A stretch of DNA of 64,000 bases from assembly GCF_036880965.1 (NCBI RefSeq), contig NZ_JBAJMV010000001.1, forward strand, positions 682,001 to 746,000, in the 5' to 3' direction. Position numbers and translations under genes: made by a program. Shown one piece after another: positions 16,495 through 25,184 of this stretch. The notes below the pieces were generated by a model. The model did not search any database, was not told the origin of the DNA, and worked only from the letters and a program-made list of their open reading frames with translations. Origin of the DNA: JAUASW01 sp036880965 (GTDB lineage: Bacteria > Pseudomonadota > Gammaproteobacteria > Burkholderiales > Burkholderiaceae_C). Within the stretch, counting starts at the first letter, position 1; each line of letters opens with the position of its first letter.

Positions 16495-17829
16495 TCAGAC
16501 CGCGTCGGACAGCGAGGTGAAATTGAAATCCCGCACCTTCATCGCCGGCACGACCGCACGGCGGCCGCCCCCTCCCATCACCTGTGTGCGTCCCAGCTCC
16601 TCGATGTTGTTGAGCATCGTGACCGGGCTCTCGTTGAAGCGGAAATTCTTGATCGGGTACATCAGCTTGCCGTTCTCGATATAGAAGGTGCCGTCGCGCG
16701 TGAGGCCGGTCACCAGCACCGACTGCGGATCGACCGAACGGATGTACCAGGTGCGCGTGACCAGCACGCCCTTCTTGGTCGAGGCGATCAGCTCGGCAAG
16801 CGACTTGCTGCCGCCGGCCATGATCACATTGCCATTGCGGCCGGGCGCCTTGATGCCCTTCTTGTTGGCCCAGAACGGCGAGTACTCGAGCGACTCGATC
16901 TTGCCGTCCTTGATGATGCTCTGGCGCTCACGGGCCTGCATCGAGCCGCTGTCCCACGGGCGCACCGGGGCGTCCTTGTCCCAGGGGTCGGCCCAGACGT
17001 TGACCTGCTCATCGAAGAGCTTTTCGCCCAGGCGCGTGCCGCCGCCCTTCTTCGCGAGGAAGCTGCGGCCTTCGTCGGCCTGACGCGCATCGAAAGCACC
17101 GAACATGAAACTCAGGATGTCGCTGGAAGCCGCCGGCTCCAGGATCACCGTGTAGCGGCCCGGCTCCAGAGCTTTGGCATCGACCGAGCGCAAGGCCTTC
17201 TCGATGGCCACGTTCGAAGCTTCGCGCGGGTCGAACAGGCTCACATCGTTGGCGCTGCGCACCACCCAGCCGGAGCCGCGGCCGTCTTCGGTGCGGGTCG
17301 TCACCGTGAAGTCCACATTGGTGGATTCCTGGTAGCCGAAGACACCGTTGGAATTGGCAATCGCCTCGAAGCCCGAGCTGTCGATGAAGAAGCCCGCCGC
17401 CTGCAACTTGCTCTTGCGGCTTTCCTCGATGCTGTGGGCGGCCACCTGCGCACGGAACTCGGGGTCGATGGCCGCCGTGGTCTTGGCGAAGGTGTTCGAG
17501 GCCTTGAACTGCTGCTTGCCCGCAGCCGGCGTGAACTCGGGGTTCTCGGGCGCCAGGCGGGCCACGTCTTCGGCGCGGCGCACCAGCTTCTCCAGCGACT
17601 TGTCGTCGAACTCGTTCAAGGAAGCCGTGCCCTGACGCTTGCCGAAGGCCACGCTGACATTGATCTGCATGTCTTCGTTCAGGCCGGCGGTCGAGACGCT
17701 GTTCTGCGCATAGCGGATATTGCCGGTGCGGCTGCCCTGGATCGACACGCGGCATTCGTCCGCCTTGGACAGCGCCAGCACCTTGTCGCAGATGAGCTTG
17801 GCCTGTTCCTGCGTGATCTTTGCTTTCAT
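16495..17829 (-). CDS. PmbA/TldE-family protein (second pair)
   Basis: A 444-residue member of the TldD/PmbA metalloprotease family, of the TldE (PmbA) class that lacks the HExxxH motif and serves as the non-catalytic partner of TldD. No signal peptide is visible; it starts MKAKITQEQ. It closely resembles the copy at 19496 (shared C-terminus RDFNFTSLSDAV, shared SKADEC and GSRTGNIR segments). It follows its tldD partner by 6 nt and precedes DUF4159 by 8 nt. Confidence 0.9.
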   Translation of the reverse strand: MKAKITQEQAKLICDKVLALSKADECRVSIQGSRTGNIRYAQNSVSTAGLNEDMQINVSVAFGKRQGTASLNEFDDKSLEKLVRRAEDVARLAPENPEFTPAAGKQQFKASNTFAKTTAAIDPEFRAQVAAHSIEESRKSKLQAAGFFIDSSGFEAIANSNGVFGYQESTNVDFTVTTRTEDGRGSGWVVRSANDVSLFDPREASNVAIEKALRSVDAKALEPGRYTVILEPAASSDILSFMFGAFDARQADEGRSFLAKKGGGTRLGEKLFDEQVNVWADPWDKDAPVRPWDSGSMQARERQSIIKDGKIESLEYSPFWANKKGIKAPGRNGNVIMAGGSKSLAELIASTKKGVLVTRTWYIRSVDPQSVLVTGLTRDGTFYIENGKLMYPIKNFRFNESPVTMLNNIEELGRTQVMGGGGRRAVVPAMKVRDFNFTSLSDAV

Positions 17830-17835
17830 GGTCTC

Positions 17836-19476
17836 TTATCCAATCTTGCGAGCGGTGTTGATGACGTTGATGCCGTTGAATCGGGTGGTGCTGGAGCCGT
17901 GTGACACGGCGCTGACCTGGCTGGGCTGGCCCTTGCCGTCAAAGAAGGAGCCGCCCATGCGCCAGTCGCGTTCATCGCAGATGGCGCTGCAGGCGTTCCA
18001 GAATTCCTGCGTGTTGGCCTGGTAGGCCACGTCCTCGACGGGGCCCGTGATCTTGCCGTTCCTGATCTCGTAGAACAGCTGGCCACCGAACTGAAAGTTG
18101 TAGCGCTGCTGGTCGATGGAGTAGGAGCCACGGCCGAGGATGTAGATGCCCTTCTTGACGTCCTTGACCATCTCGTCGGGCGTGAGCCTTTCCTTGCCGG
18201 CGGCGAGCGAGACATTGGGCATGCGCTGGAACTGCACGCTGTTCCAGCTGTCGGCATAGGAGCAGCCATGCGAGGCGCTCTCGCCGATGATGTGGGCCTG
18301 GTCGCGCGTGGCCTGGTAGTTCACCAGCACGCCGTTCTTGATGATGTCCCAACGCTTGCAGGCCACGCCCTCGTCGTCATAGCCCACAGCCCCCAGCGAG
18401 CCGGGCGTGGTCTTGTCGGCGAAGAAGTTGACGCGCTCGGCGCCGAACCTGAACTGCTTGCTCTGCCACTTGTCCAGCGTGGCGAAACTGGTGCCGGCGT
18501 AGTTGGCTTCGTAGCCGAGCACGCGGTCCAGCTCGGTCGGGTGGCCCACCGATTCATGGATGGTCAGGAACAGGTGGTCGGGGCTCAGCACCAGGTCGTA
18601 CTTGCCCGGCTCGATGGACTTGGCGGTCAGCTTCTCCCTGGCCTGGCGGCCACAGTGGCGTGCCTCTTCCAGCAGGTCGATGCTGTTGCGGGAAAGCGTG
18701 GTCACGCCACCAGCGGCCTGTATCTTGTCTTCCGGCCTGGCATCGAAATACTCGAAGCCCATGCCCACAGGCGATGCCAGGCTCTCGCGCGTGCGGAACT
18801 TGCCGGTGGCCTTGTCCACGGCCGTGGCCGTCATCGGCGACCAGAGGCGGTGGACGTCCTGGTCGATGTAGGAGCCATCGGTCGAGGCAAAGTACTTCTG
18901 CTGGTTGACCTGAAACAGCGAGGACTGCATGAAGCTGGCACCGGCCTCCAGGCCCGCCTTGTTGGCCGCGATCAGCATGTCGGCCTTGTCCTTGATCGGC
19001 ACGTGGCGCCAGTCCTTCAAGACCGGCGTGGCCCAGGCCACTTCGCCCACGCCTTTCACCGGCGCAAGCTGCAGGGGTTGGCTCTGCAGCCTGGCATTGG
19101 CCTTGGCAATCGCCACGGCTTGCCGAGCCGCACCCGCCACCGCATCGGGCGAAAGATCGTTCGTCGATGCGAAGCCATAGGCACCACCCGCGATCACGCG
19201 CACGCCCACGCCGATGGACTCGGTGTTGACGATGTTCTCGACCCGCACATCACGCGTGGTGATGAACTGGTTCAGGTAGCGGCCGATGCGGACATCGCAG
19301 TAGCTCGCGCCGGCCCTTGTTGCCGCATCGAGCGCCACGTCGGCCAGCTGCTTCTTGACGAAAACCGGCGCCGCCGGCTTCATCAGCTCTTCGGCCGCCA
19401 CCGCTCGGCCCATCACCGGCACCAGGAGCGAACCGGCTGCAACGCCGGACAGATTCAGGAAACGACGCCTCTCCAT
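17836..19476 (-). CDS. TldD-family metalloprotease with Tat signal peptide (second pair)
   Basis: A 546-residue TldD homologue. The zinc motif HESVGH occupies 307-312. Unlike E. coli TldD (cytoplasmic, about 481 residues), it begins MERRRFLNLSG followed by a hydrophobic stretch and AVA-AEE, a classical twin-arginine signal with a likely cut near residue 28. The ATG at 19476 is 19 nt after the preceding pmbA stop and preserves this signal; a start at 19506 would overlap pmbA. It pairs with the gene at 16495 and would form a TldD-TldE type heterodimer that degrades or trims peptides, here possibly outside the cytoplasm. Confidence 0.9.
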   Translation of the reverse strand: MERRRFLNLSGVAAGSLLVPVMGRAVAAEELMKPAAPVFVKKQLADVALDAATRAGASYCDVRIGRYLNQFITTRDVRVENIVNTESIGVGVRVIAGGAYGFASTNDLSPDAVAGAARQAVAIAKANARLQSQPLQLAPVKGVGEVAWATPVLKDWRHVPIKDKADMLIAANKAGLEAGASFMQSSLFQVNQQKYFASTDGSYIDQDVHRLWSPMTATAVDKATGKFRTRESLASPVGMGFEYFDARPEDKIQAAGGVTTLSRNSIDLLEEARHCGRQAREKLTAKSIEPGKYDLVLSPDHLFLTIHESVGHPTELDRVLGYEANYAGTSFATLDKWQSKQFRFGAERVNFFADKTTPGSLGAVGYDDEGVACKRWDIIKNGVLVNYQATRDQAHIIGESASHGCSYADSWNSVQFQRMPNVSLAAGKERLTPDEMVKDVKKGIYILGRGSYSIDQQRYNFQFGGQLFYEIRNGKITGPVEDVAYQANTQEFWNACSAICDERDWRMGGSFFDGKGQPSQVSAVSHGSSTTRFNGINVINTARKIG

Positions 19477-19495
19477 ACAACTCTTAGGGATGGGC

Positions 19496-20833
19496 TCAGA
19501 CGGCATCGGAAAGCGACGTGAAGTTGAAGTCCCGCACCTTCATCGGCGGAATCATCATCTGGTACGGCACCTCGTCGCCACCGATGATCACCGGCTTGCC
19601 GATCTCTTCGATGTTGTTGAGCATGGTCACCGGGCTCTCGTTGAAGCGGAAGTTCTTGATCGGATGCAGGATCTTGCCGTTCTCGATGTAGAAGGTGCCG
19701 TCGCGCGTGAGACCGGTCAGCAGCACGGTCTGCGGGTCCACCAGGCGGATGTACCAGGTGCGGGTCACCAGCACGCCCTTCTTGGTGCTCGCGATCAGCT
19801 CGGCGGTGCTCTTGTTCGTGCCCGCCATGATCATGTTGCCGTGACCGGCCGTGGGCTTGACGCCCTGCTTCTTGGCCCAGAACAGCGAATAGTCCAGCGC
19901 ATTGACGCGGCCGTTCCTGATCACATCGGTGCGCTCGCGGGCCAGCATCGAGCCGCCGTCCCAGGGCAGCACGCCCACGTCCTTGTCCCAGGGGTCGGCC
20001 CAGACGTTCACCTGTTCGTCGAACAGCTTGTCGCCCTTGCGGTTGCCGCCGCCCTTCTTCGAGAGGAAGCTGCGGCCTTCGTCGGCCTGGCGCGCATCGA
20101 AGCCACCCAGCATGAAGCCGATCAGCTCGGACGTGGCAGCCGGCTCCAGGATCACGGTGTAGCGGCCCGGCTCCAATGCCTTGGCTTCGACCGAACGGAT
20201 GGCCTTCTCGATGGCCACATCCGCCGCTTCACGCGCGTCGAAGCGCGCTGCATCACCGGCAGTGCGCTTGACCCAGCCGGAGCCCCGGCCGTCTTCGGTG
20301 CGCACGGTGCAGGTGAAGTCCAGGCCGGTGCTCTGCTGATAGCCGAACACGCCGTTGGAGTTGGCCACGGTCGAGAAGGCGGTCTGGTCGGTGAAGAAGC
20401 CGGCCGTGGTCAGGCCCTTCTTGCGGCAGGCTTCAATTGTGTAGGCCGCGGCTTGAGCGCGGTAGTCGGCATCGATGTCGGCCGTCTTCTGGCTGAAGGT
20501 GGGGGTGGTCTTGTAGCTCTGCTTGCCCACCGCCGGCATGAACTCGGGGTTCTCCGGCGCCAGACGCGCCAGGTCTTCAGCGCGGCGCACCACCTTCTCG
20601 AGCGACTTGTCGTCGAACTCATTGATCGTGGCCACGCCCTGCTTCTTGCCGTAGGCGACGGACACCGCCAGTTGCGTGTCTTCCACGAGGCCTGCCGTCG
20701 AAACACTGTTGCGGGCGAAACGGATGTTGCCGGTGCGACTGCCACCCAGGTTGACCGTGCATTCATCGGCCTTGGACAGGGCCAGGATCTTGTCGCACAG
20801 GCGCTTGGCTTCTTCGGAGCTCAGGAGTTTCAT
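19496..20833 (-). CDS. PmbA/TldE-family protein (first pair)
   Basis: A 445-residue PmbA/TldE-class partner protein, paralogous to the copy at 16495. It lacks HExxxH and any signal peptide (starts MKLLSSEEAKRL). AGGAG lies 6 nt before the ATG at 20833. It sits 14 nt after its tldD partner and 19 nt before the second tldD. Cytoplasmic folding and hitch-hiking export with Tat-bearing TldD is one possible way the pair could stay together; that is inference. Confidence 0.9.
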   Translation of the reverse strand: MKLLSSEEAKRLCDKILALSKADECTVNLGGSRTGNIRFARNSVSTAGLVEDTQLAVSVAYGKKQGVATINEFDDKSLEKVVRRAEDLARLAPENPEFMPAVGKQSYKTTPTFSQKTADIDADYRAQAAAYTIEACRKKGLTTAGFFTDQTAFSTVANSNGVFGYQQSTGLDFTCTVRTEDGRGSGWVKRTAGDAARFDAREAADVAIEKAIRSVEAKALEPGRYTVILEPAATSELIGFMLGGFDARQADEGRSFLSKKGGGNRKGDKLFDEQVNVWADPWDKDVGVLPWDGGSMLARERTDVIRNGRVNALDYSLFWAKKQGVKPTAGHGNMIMAGTNKSTAELIASTKKGVLVTRTWYIRLVDPQTVLLTGLTRDGTFYIENGKILHPIKNFRFNESPVTMLNNIEEIGKPVIIGGDEVPYQMMIPPMKVRDFNFTSLSDAV

Positions 20834-20847
20834 CAGATGCTCCTGCC

Positions 20848-22485
20848 TCAGCCGATCTTGCGAGCGGTGTTGATCACGTTCACGCCGTTGAAGCGCGTGG
20901 TCGAGGAGCCGTGCGACACCGCGCTGGACTGCGAAGGCTGGCCCTTGCCGTCGAAGAAGGAGCCGCCCATGCGCCAGTCGCGCTCATCGCAGATCGCGGC
21001 GCAGGCATTCCAGAACTCCGTGGTGTTGGACTGGTAGGCCACGTCTTCCAACGGCGCGCCGATCTTGCCGTCCTTGATCTCGTAGAACAGCTGGCCGCCG
21101 AACTGGAAGTTGTAGCGCTGCTGGTCGATGGAGAAGGAGCCGGCACCGACGATGTAGATGCCCTTCTTGACGTCCTTGACCAGCTGGTCCGGGCTCAAAG
21201 GCGCCTTGCCGGCGGCCAGCGAGATATTGGGCATGCGCTGGAACTGCACGCTGCTCCAGCTGTCGGCATACGAGCAGCCATGCGAGGCGTTCTCGCCCAG
21301 CATATGGACCTGGTCGCGGGTGGCCTGGTAATTGACGAGGATGCCGTCCTTGACGATGTCCCAGCGGCGGCCGGCCACGCCTTCGTCGTCGTAGCCGACG
21401 GCACCCAGCGAGCCGGGCACGACCTTGTCGGCAATGATGTTCACGCGCTCGTGGCCGTACTTGAACTTCTTGCTCTTCCACTTGTCCATCGTGGCAAAGC
21501 TCGTGCCGGCGAAGTTGGCCTCATAGCCGAGCACGCGGTCGAGTTCGGTCGGGTGGCCGACCGACTCATGGATCGTCAGCCACATGTGTTCGGGGCTTAG
21601 CACGAGGTCGTACTTGCCTGGCTCCACCGACTTGGCGGTGAGCTTCTCCTTGGCCTGGCGGCCGCAGGCGCGCGAGTCCTCGATCAGGTCGTAGGAATTC
21701 TTGTAGAGCGTGGCCACGCCACCGGCGGCCTGCACCTTGTCTTCGGCCTTGCCGTCCAGATATTCATAGCCCATGCCCACGGGCGACGAGAGGCCCTGGC
21801 GCGAGCGGAACTTGCCGGTCGACTTGTCCACGGCCGTGGCGAACACCGGCATCCACAAACGGTGCACGTCCTGGTCGATGTAGGAGCCGTCGGTCGAGGC
21901 GAAGTACTTCTGCTGGTTGACCTGGAACATCACCGACTGCATGAAGCTGGCACCTGCATCCATGCCGGCCTTGTTCGCAGCGATCAGCAGCTCGGCCTTG
22001 TCCTTGATCGGCACGGCGCGCCAGTCTTTCTTGATCGGCGTGGCCCAGGAGACTTCACCCACGCCCTTCACCGGCGCCAGTCGCACCGGCTCGGACTGCA
22101 GCTTGGCATTGGCCTTGGCGATGGCCACGGCCTGGCGGGCGGCGTTGGCCACCGAGTCGGGCGACATGTCGTTGGTGGCCGCGAAGCCATAGGCGCCACC
22201 GGCGATGACGCGCACACCCACGCCGGCCGATTCGGTGTTCACCACGTTCTCGACGTTCAGCTCGCGCGTGGTGATGAACTGGTTCAGGTAGCGGCCGATG
22301 CGCACATCGCAGTAGCTCGCGCCGGCACTGGTGGCGGCATTGAGCGCCACATCCGCCAGCGTCTTCTTGAACTTCACCGCCAGCGGGCTCATCAGCTCTT
22401 CGGCGGCCACCGCACGCCCGAACACGGGCAAGAGCAAGGAACCGACGGCGAGGCCGCTGACATTGAGGAAAGAACGGCGTTCCAT
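20848..22485 (-). CDS. TldD-family metalloprotease with Tat signal peptide (first pair)
   Basis: A 545-residue TldD homologue and the first gene of the ten-gene operon. HESVGH lies at about 306-311. The N-terminus MERRSFLNVSG, then a hydrophobic stretch and AVA-AEE, is a Tat-type signal. AGGAG is 8 nt upstream of the ATG at 22485, which fixes this start over 22530. It is strongly similar to the copy at 17836, including the GASYCDVRIGRYLNQF and GSSTTRFNG segments. It likely needs its PmbA partner for activity; the substrate is unknown. Confidence 0.92.
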   Translation of the reverse strand: MERRSFLNVSGLAVGSLLLPVFGRAVAAEELMSPLAVKFKKTLADVALNAATSAGASYCDVRIGRYLNQFITTRELNVENVVNTESAGVGVRVIAGGAYGFAATNDMSPDSVANAARQAVAIAKANAKLQSEPVRLAPVKGVGEVSWATPIKKDWRAVPIKDKAELLIAANKAGMDAGASFMQSVMFQVNQQKYFASTDGSYIDQDVHRLWMPVFATAVDKSTGKFRSRQGLSSPVGMGYEYLDGKAEDKVQAAGGVATLYKNSYDLIEDSRACGRQAKEKLTAKSVEPGKYDLVLSPEHMWLTIHESVGHPTELDRVLGYEANFAGTSFATMDKWKSKKFKYGHERVNIIADKVVPGSLGAVGYDDEGVAGRRWDIVKDGILVNYQATRDQVHMLGENASHGCSYADSWSSVQFQRMPNISLAAGKAPLSPDQLVKDVKKGIYIVGAGSFSIDQQRYNFQFGGQLFYEIKDGKIGAPLEDVAYQSNTTEFWNACAAICDERDWRMGGSFFDGKGQPSQSSAVSHGSSTTRFNGVNVINTARKIG

Positions 22486-22719
22486 GGAAGATTCTCCTGA
22501 AGCGGTAGCCAAAGCGGCCAAACGGGGCACGGATATTTCTTGAATGCGGGACCCGCACGAACGGCGGCAACCATAGCAGCGAAAATGCCGCTTCAGCGCC
22601 GCAGACGCAATGACAGGCGCACGGATGATGTCGAGGCTCGCCCGCGCCTTGCAGTGCCGGATTGCACCGAGGGAGAGGTCCGATTGCAGGCCGAGCCGGG
22701 ATAGGCTAGTGCTGCTGGC

Positions 22720-22899
22720 TCACACCGCTTGCGGATGCCGCTCGCGCCAGGCCCGCATCTGCTGCCGGTACTCGTCCATCGCCAGGTCGTGCAGATCGAA
22801 GATGCAGGGGTCGCAGCCGTTGCCGCAGCAGGCATCGAGGTCCGGCTGGAAGGGAGGCTGGGGCATGGGATCGGCGTCCGGGATGGCTTCGGCGGTCAT
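22720..22899 (-). CDS. Small oxidoreductase-like-domain protein
   Basis: A 59-residue protein with a proline-rich start (PMPQPPFQPDL) then the cysteine block ACCGNGCDPCIFDLHD and a helix with EYRQQMRAW. This is the pattern of the small 'oxidoreductase-like' N-terminal domain family, whose four cysteines (C23, C24, C28, C31 area) probably bind metal or an Fe-S cluster. No enzymatic activity is established for this family. It follows the metallo-beta-lactamase gene by 30 nt on the same strand. Confidence 0.72.
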   Translation of the reverse strand: MTAEAIPDADPMPQPPFQPDLDACCGNGCDPCIFDLHDLAMDEYRQQMRAWRERHPQAV

Positions 22900-22929
22900 T
22901 GGCGAAGATTGTCCGGCAAGGGCTGAAGA

Positions 22930-23802
22930 TCAGGGCTTGGGCTTGGCTTGTTGCTCTTGCACCTGTTGCTTCCAGCGCTGCTGCGCCGCATCGGCGTACG
23001 CCGCACAGGTCAAGGGCCTGGGATGCGGCTGGGCGGCGTCGGCATAGTTCCAGCCGCTCTGATCCGGGTGCGGCGTCAGCAGCAAGTCGCAAGGCAGCTT
23101 GCGGACCAGCTCTGCGCTGCGCAGATAGGTCTCCAGCAGCTTGGGATAGGCCGGGTTGCCCACCAGCTGGTAGCCGGGCGCGCTGAGGCTGTCGGCGTAC
23201 ACGGTTCGCACGGCAGCGCCCTTGCGGGTGTCGGTCCAGGACCAGCTCATGCTGCCCGGCGTATGGCCCGGGGTGAACGAGACCGTGAGGGTCATGCCGC
23301 CCAGCTTGATCGCCTCGCCGTCCTGCAGCAGCCGGTCGGCCTGCACCGGCGGAAAGAGGATGTCGTCGCCGAAATGGATGTCGTTGCTGCCGCCGCGCGC
23401 CAGCAGCACCGCCGATTCGGCATTGCTGATCAGCTGTGCACCCGTGGCACGTTTGACCGCGGCCAATGGGCCGGCATGGTCGGCATGAGCGTGCGAATGC
23501 AGGATGTAGCGCAGATCGCCCGGCGCCACACCCAGCTTCTTCATGTTGGCCAGCAGCAGGCCCGCCACCTGCGGCATGCCGCCGTCGATCAGCAGCGCGC
23601 CCTGCTCGGTCTTCACCAGCAGCGCGGTGATGTTGGCCGTGCCGATCTGCCAGACGTGGTCGCTGATCTGCACGGGCTCGATGGGCGTCAGCCAGCTCGG
23701 CTGGACCTTGTAGGCCTGCAACTGCGGCAGCGGCTCATGGGCCTGGGCACCAAGACTGTTGGCAAGAAGCAGCGTGAGAGTGAGCGGGGCAGTGAGGCGC
23801 AT
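22930..23802 (-). CDS. Subclass B3-like metallo-beta-lactamase
   Basis: A 290-residue secreted hydrolase. Residues 1-21 form a Sec signal peptide (cut after AQA). The zinc ligands are H104-x-H106-x-D108-H109, H180 (FTPGHTPGS) and H245 (PHPDQSG), which matches the B3 pattern (L1, THIN-B type) with the second-site HADH and the late His. B3 enzymes hydrolyse penicillins, cephalosporins and carbapenems in the periplasm; some family members have other lactone or ester substrates. An AAGAG lies 7 nt before the ATG. It diverges from the GntR gene across 96 bp, and no LysR/AmpR-type regulator is adjacent. Confidence 0.85.
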   Translation of the reverse strand: MRLTAPLTLTLLLANSLGAQAHEPLPQLQAYKVQPSWLTPIEPVQISDHVWQIGTANITALLVKTEQGALLIDGGMPQVAGLLLANMKKLGVAPGDLRYILHSHAHADHAGPLAAVKRATGAQLISNAESAVLLARGGSNDIHFGDDILFPPVQADRLLQDGEAIKLGGMTLTVSFTPGHTPGSMSWSWTDTRKGAAVRTVYADSLSAPGYQLVGNPAYPKLLETYLRSAELVRKLPCDLLLTPHPDQSGWNYADAAQPHPRPLTCAAYADAAQQRWKQQVQEQQAKPKP

Positions 23803-23858
23803 GAGGAGGCTCTTGAAACGGATGCCGGCAATTTACCCCGCGAAACAGGGGGCACGGC

Positions 23859-23900
23859 TTGTCACTGCCGGTCTGTTCACATACTATGTATATATATTAT
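23859..23900 (+). promoter_or_regulatory. Promoter and imperfect palindrome of the GntR-ABC operon
   Basis: TTGTCA (23859-23864) and TACTAT (23882-23887) are 17 bp apart, a good sigma-70 match. The stretch 23881-23900 is almost pure A/T and matches its own reverse complement at 16 of 20 positions, so it is a likely operator for the YtrA-type repressor encoded directly downstream. Transcription would start about 5 nt before the ATG at 23899, giving a nearly leaderless message. Confidence 0.6.
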
Positions 23901-24288
23901 GCACAGTGGACTTCTCATTTCCCAGGCCGATGCGCGGCCGATGTACCTGCAGATCATGGAGCAGATCCGGCTGCGCATTGCCGCAGGCGACTGGCCGGCC
24001 GGCAAGGAACTGCCCTCGATCAGGGCGCTGGCGGCCGACCTGCAGGTCAGCGTCATCACGGTCAAGCGCGCCTATCTGGACCTGGAATCAGAAGGTGTGA
24101 TCGTCACGCGGCATGGCAAAGGCTCCTTCGTGGCAGATGCGCAAGACCTGGCCATCGGCATGCACCACGCCGAACTCGACACCCATCTCCGCGCCGCCGC
24201 CGGCATCGCCCGCAGCCTCGCCATGAAGCACAACGAATTGATAGACCGACTGCGCCAAGCGATGCGCGACGAGGGGGAAGCCCAATGA
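23899..24288 (+). CDS. GntR-family regulator, YtrA subfamily
   Basis: A 129-residue protein with an N-terminal winged helix (YLQIMEQIRLRIAAGDWPAG, LPSIRALAADLQVSVITVKR at about 36-56) and only a short C-terminal helix, the size and shape of YtrA regulators. YtrA proteins repress ABC transporter operons they head. The stop overlaps the following ATPase start (ATGA). No effector-binding domain is present, so the signal is unknown; autoregulation via the AT-rich palindrome is likely. Confidence 0.9.
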   Translation: MHSGLLISQADARPMYLQIMEQIRLRIAAGDWPAGKELPSIRALAADLQVSVITVKRAYLDLESEGVIVTRHGKGSFVADAQDLAIGMHHAELDTHLRAAAGIARSLAMKHNELIDRLRQAMRDEGEAQ

Positions 24289-25184
24289 GCAATGCCAAGG
24301 CAATAGAGATGAGCGGCGTGCGCAAGAGCTTCCGCTTCTTCACGCTGGACGATGTCTCGCTGGAGCTGGAGCACGGCCAGATCATGGGCCTCGTCGGCCC
24401 CAATGGCGCCGGCAAGAGCACGACCATCCGGCTGCTGATGGGCTTGCTCGCGCCCGAGGCCGGCGAGATACGCCTGATGGGCCATGCCATGCCCGACAGC
24501 CAAGCCGCCGCCAAGCGCGACGTGGCCTTCGTCAGTGACGACATGCGCCTGTTCCCGCATGCCACGCTGGCCTGGCACATGGAGTTCATCGCCTCCATCT
24601 ACCCGGGCTGGGACCCGCTCTATGCCGCTACGCTTCTCAAGCGCTTCAACCTGCATGCCGCGCAGACGATGAAGGGCCTCTCCAGCGGCGAGCAGGTCAA
24701 GGCCTTGCTGCTGCTGGCGCTGGCCCGCCGCCCTCGCCTGCTGGTGCTGGACGAGCCCACCTCGGGCCTCGATCCGGTGGCCCGCCATGAGCTGCTGACC
24801 GAGCTCATGGACGTGCTGCGCGACGACAGCCGCTCCATCCTCTTCTCCTCGCACAACACGATGGACGTGGAGCGCATCTCGGACCGCATCTGCTTCATCG
24901 ACCGCGGCCGCGTGGTCGCCGCCAGCGACAAGGAAGACTTCCTGGAGCGCTGGCGCCGCATCCAGTTGCGCCTGCCTGCAGGCGCAGCCCTGCCGGCCTT
25001 TGCCGAGATCGTGCGCAGCGAGCGCGATGGCGGTTTCGCCACACTCACCACCAACCGCTATTCCGACGAGCTGCTGGCCCGCTTCGCCAGCAGCGTTCAG
25101 ACCGTGCAGCGCATGAGCCTGGAAGAGATCTTCGTCGCCACCGTCATGCACAACCGGGAAGCGCGGGAGGCGCTGGGCCAATGA
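24285..25184 (+). CDS. ABC transporter ATP-binding protein
   Basis: A 299-residue ATPase with Walker A GPNGAGKS (about 39-46), signature LSSGEQ (about 131), Walker B LLVLDEPTSGLD and a switch His (SSHNT). The subtype resembles YtrB/CcmA-like exporters partnered with short ABC-2 permeases. It overlaps the GntR gene and the next permease gene by 4 nt each. Substrate unknown; cell-envelope antibiotic or lipid-linked compounds are typical for YtrA-controlled systems. Confidence 0.93.
   Translation: MSNAKAIEMSGVRKSFRFFTLDDVSLELEHGQIMGLVGPNGAGKSTTIRLLMGLLAPEAGEIRLMGHAMPDSQAAAKRDVAFVSDDMRLFPHATLAWHMEFIASIYPGWDPLYAATLLKRFNLHAAQTMKGLSSGEQVKALLLLALARRPRLLVLDEPTSGLDPVARHELLTELMDVLRDDSRSILFSSHNTMDVERISDRICFIDRGRVVAASDKEDFLERWRRIQLRLPAGAALPAFAEIVRSERDGGFATLTTNRYSDELLARFASSVQTVQRMSLEEIFVATVMHNREAREALGQ

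Noticed and set aside
22593..22835. 80-codon minus-strand frame after the small oxidoreductase-like gene
   Set aside because: It overlaps the better-supported 59-residue gene at 22720-22899 in another frame and has no recognisable features.
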